Origin: Cyclobacteriaceae bacterium
Lineage (GTDB): Bacteria > Bacteroidota > Bacteroidia > Cytophagales > Cyclobacteriaceae
Length of the DNA: 64,000 nucleotides
Assembly: GCA_020436165.1 (NCBI GenBank)
Contig: JAGQYI010000087.1
Span: 1 to 64,000, forward strand
Reading direction: 5' to 3'
Within the stretch, counting starts at the first letter, position 1; every line of letters starts with the position of its first letter. The notes beneath the pieces were generated by a model. It did no database searches, had not been told where the DNA came from, and was given only the letters and a program-made list of their open reading frames with translations. A program made the position numbers and the translations under genes. Of the stretch, positions 63,201 to 64,000 are shown one piece after another.

Positions 63201-64000
63201 AGGAAAACAGTTCTTTAACATATTAGTAAATACCAGTACCAGCAGAACAGATTTATATGGTGACCTTATTGTTGAAGGAAATCTTACAATTAATCCTTCA
63301 GCGTATTTGCGGGTAGGCGTTTACGACATGTTTGTAGCAGGTGATTTTACTAATTCAGGCACATTCGACTTTAATAATAATTCCGGTTCTTTAACTTTTA
63401 ATGGAGCATCCGGGACTCATACAATAGATCCGGGTGGGGCAGGTTTTAGGAATACTTTTATTGATGCATCCGGTGCAATATATCAGCTTCAAAGTGAGCT
63501 TTCATTTATTGCCGGGACAAATAATACACCTGTATTGACCGTTGCTAACGGAACATTGGATTTGAATGGTAACGAGGTGCTCTTTCCTACCAACTATACA
63601 CTCTTTTTGGACATAACAGGAGGAGTGCTTGAAGTTGATGAAGGGGCTTCATTACGACTTGGAAGAGACTCAAGAATTACAAATTCAGGGGGTGTATTTA
63701 AAATTGTTGGTACTGCCAGCAATCCTGCAGTTGTTAATTCCCTTGATCCTGATGTAGGAGATTATTTTGCCTACACACAAACAGGAGGTTCAATTCAGGC
63801 ACAGTATTATTCCATTAGCAATACAACAAGTAATGGATTCGATATTCAGGGAGGAAGTATTGATGCGGTGAACAATTTCTCAAATGGTGTTTTCAGTAAT
63901 GGAGCAGGCACAGCCTTTATTACATTAGATTTAGCCTTCTCAGGAACTATTTCAGATGTGATCTTTAACTCGGGACCTACATATAATGTTTCAGCGCCCA
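60271..64000 (+). CDS. Giant secreted repeat protein (partial, continues beyond the window)
   Basis: One uninterrupted frame runs from ATG at 60271 to the window end, over 1240 codons, with no stop seen; the 3' end is missing. It has a signal peptide (MKKLFLLGLGIVFSLPIIAQ). The rest is strand-rich, Gly/Asn/Thr/Ser-rich and nearly cysteine-free, with a recurring unit of about 74-84 residues seen near 62200, 62445, 62695, 62918, 63140 and 63391. The unit runs roughly FxGxxQ-I...F-NLTFSG-GTKTL-G-VTVDGD...HTVAGNW. A stacked beta-helix surface adhesin or stalk is likely. A type IX sorting domain would be expected at the unseen C-terminus. Confidence 0.85.
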   Translation, partial: MKKLFLLGLGIVFSLPIIAQNTYTSNNATPGADFNNAANWTGTGTPDFTNGLDEFIIRDGDDYAASSNLSIKSLTIGQGGSGGAVTLPAGTATLDLAGNLIFNASSALSANDNQINVGGNWTVNTGAGFSSTGTVVFDAALVQTISTNATFNNLTFSGGGVITTGGNVTVNGDWLITNNTTFSTGDSHTLAGNLTVDDGSVYKATDGILTLNGSLDQDLVIGTNATFDRLYFNPGAAINYNITGNIVANDLSLVYPNATLNGSGDHSFQGLRQEGTCNFDGSITFTGGSVYDGNDNTFTLGTADIIISGNVGFSDGDDDITIGGNLTVDGNYLVLHEGSVTGSGGAFQINSGNILYLRGADIFPTGFASVVFEDNTAMANYDLRADQTIRGNISYGRLALGAASGTDTGSYIKTVDGPLDINGYLDLNNGITLNLLTYNHTLEGNLYNETNSSINQASGTFTFDAPDANQTMYDKGSGTYTFSTLSFTNTAPTAVRTKNIDATNISVSNFSLTNTGGSASNYLIVDIDDNIMVGFGSYTVGANVELRTSGASEFNSMMAFFSESINSQSTILFDGTTQSLPGITYGNVEIRGNGNKNATANMTVLGDFSRVGETPVFVDGGFSHSVAGNWEMGTAYTNNMTGTMNFNGANQNISASDFNNLTFSGSGTKTLLGDLNVGRDVTGAGNGNLTINSGVTVNAGIYSIDMLGGHWINSGTGVFSQSTGAVFFSSTQNSQNVTSNPNNVFGDFYIQNGASRFVTAQTDIIVGRDFDLAQNLGDFNLQGHTLYVGRNFNNRTGTSLTYTLPGATIHFNGNVDQDIRNYIGGTYPNLSFSGLGEKTFLDNGMNIDGNVTITTTTLDGANLAHTVAGNWINNGSFQHTRSVTFDGANQNISSSTFHDAIFSGTGTKTLTGNITLDGDLQIDDGVTLDVSASNYKISVEENWTNTGTGIFNPRSGTVELTGGYTQLYTGASGFPSAGKQFFNILVNTSTSRTDLYGDLIVEGNLTINPSAYLRVGVYDMFVAGDFTNSGTFDFNNNSGSLTFNGASGTHTIDPGGAGFRNTFIDASGAIYQLQSELSFIAGTNNTPVLTVANGTLDLNGNEVLFPTNYTLFLDITGGVLEVDEGASLRLGRDSRITNSGGVFKIVGTASNPAVVNSLDPDVGDYFAYTQTGGSIQAQYYSISNTTSNGFDIQGGSIDAVNNFSNGVFSNGAGTAFITLDLAFSGTISDVIFNSGPTYNVSAP

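Noticed and set aside
60271-64000. CRISPR array or DNA minisatellite in the repetitive region
   Set aside because: Repeats are visible only at protein level; nucleotide copies are diverged, irregular and in frame, so this is coding.

Overview
The window is chromosomal DNA of a Bacteroidota bacterium, most likely a marine or soil Cytophagales-type organism. The evidence is low GC (about 40% by eye), Bacteroidota-style promoters (TTG, about 20 bases, then TAnnTTTG), a type IX secretion cargo protein with a gliding-type C-terminal domain (55201-58029), DUF2911, DUF4251 and DUF4159 proteins, a Bacteroidota-type long leucyl-tRNA synthetase, and almost no Shine-Dalgarno sequences. The order-level placement is inference. 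There is no prophage, insertion sequence, CRISPR array or rRNA operon. One tRNA-Asp gene lies at 14820-14893.

Layout. 1-627: a VapBC-type toxin-antitoxin pair behind repeated TCGTAT operator half-sites. 634-4589: leuS, idi, a zinc-ribbon protein and a 40-residue membrane peptide, all on the minus strand. 4651-8292: an SLC12-like cation-chloride cotransporter, a small membrane protein and a convergent TerC-family protein. 8446-11452: a three-gene overlapping operon (GT2 glycosyltransferase, PAP2 phosphatase, ArnT-like transferase) that looks like a polyprenyl-linked sugar transfer module. 11532-14708: secreted or unknown proteins, a ChaN-like protein and a beta-lactamase-fold serine hydrolase. 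14788-14994: tRNA-Asp with its promoter and terminator, preceded by a 13-bp copy of its own 5' end beside a perfect hairpin. 15148-23226: accA, an outer-membrane patatin, a metallo-beta-lactamase-fold protein, a soluble patatin, hutU and two tandem acyltransferases, a run rich in lipid-handling enzymes. 23294-28896: a small barrel protein, tyrS, two histidine kinases, PspC and a seven-helix membrane protein.

29010-38133: an M28 peptidase, a secreted unknown, a tightly coupled flavoprotein and thiamine-diphosphate enzyme pair, a Prx6-type peroxiredoxin, a lipoprotein and a four-PAS histidine kinase. 38497-41620: an autoinducer-synthase-like GNAT protein converging on a VAO-family FAD oxidase, a SemiSWEET and a membrane protein. 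41759-46238: a ggt-DUF2911-DUF2911 operon, a divergent TetR regulator and a sirtuin. 46303-51619: DUF4251, NSS and MFS transporters, DUF4159 and a Ste24-type CAAX protease. 51621-55039: gpsA overlapping a PlsB-like acyltransferase (phospholipid entry) and a membrane unknown. 55201-60130: the type IX cargo protein, a DCC-family thiol protein, fabD and a metallo-hydrolase. From 60271 to the end runs an open reading frame for a giant secreted repeat protein with no stop before the window ends.

Much of the window is housekeeping. The less ordinary parts are the flavoprotein/ThDP pair, the LuxI-like GNAT and VAO oxidase pair, the giant repeat protein, the truncated tRNA copy, and several enzymes with altered metal-site residues. 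I did not find a clear, wholly new multi-gene system. The strongest candidates are listed as findings with the tests that would settle them.
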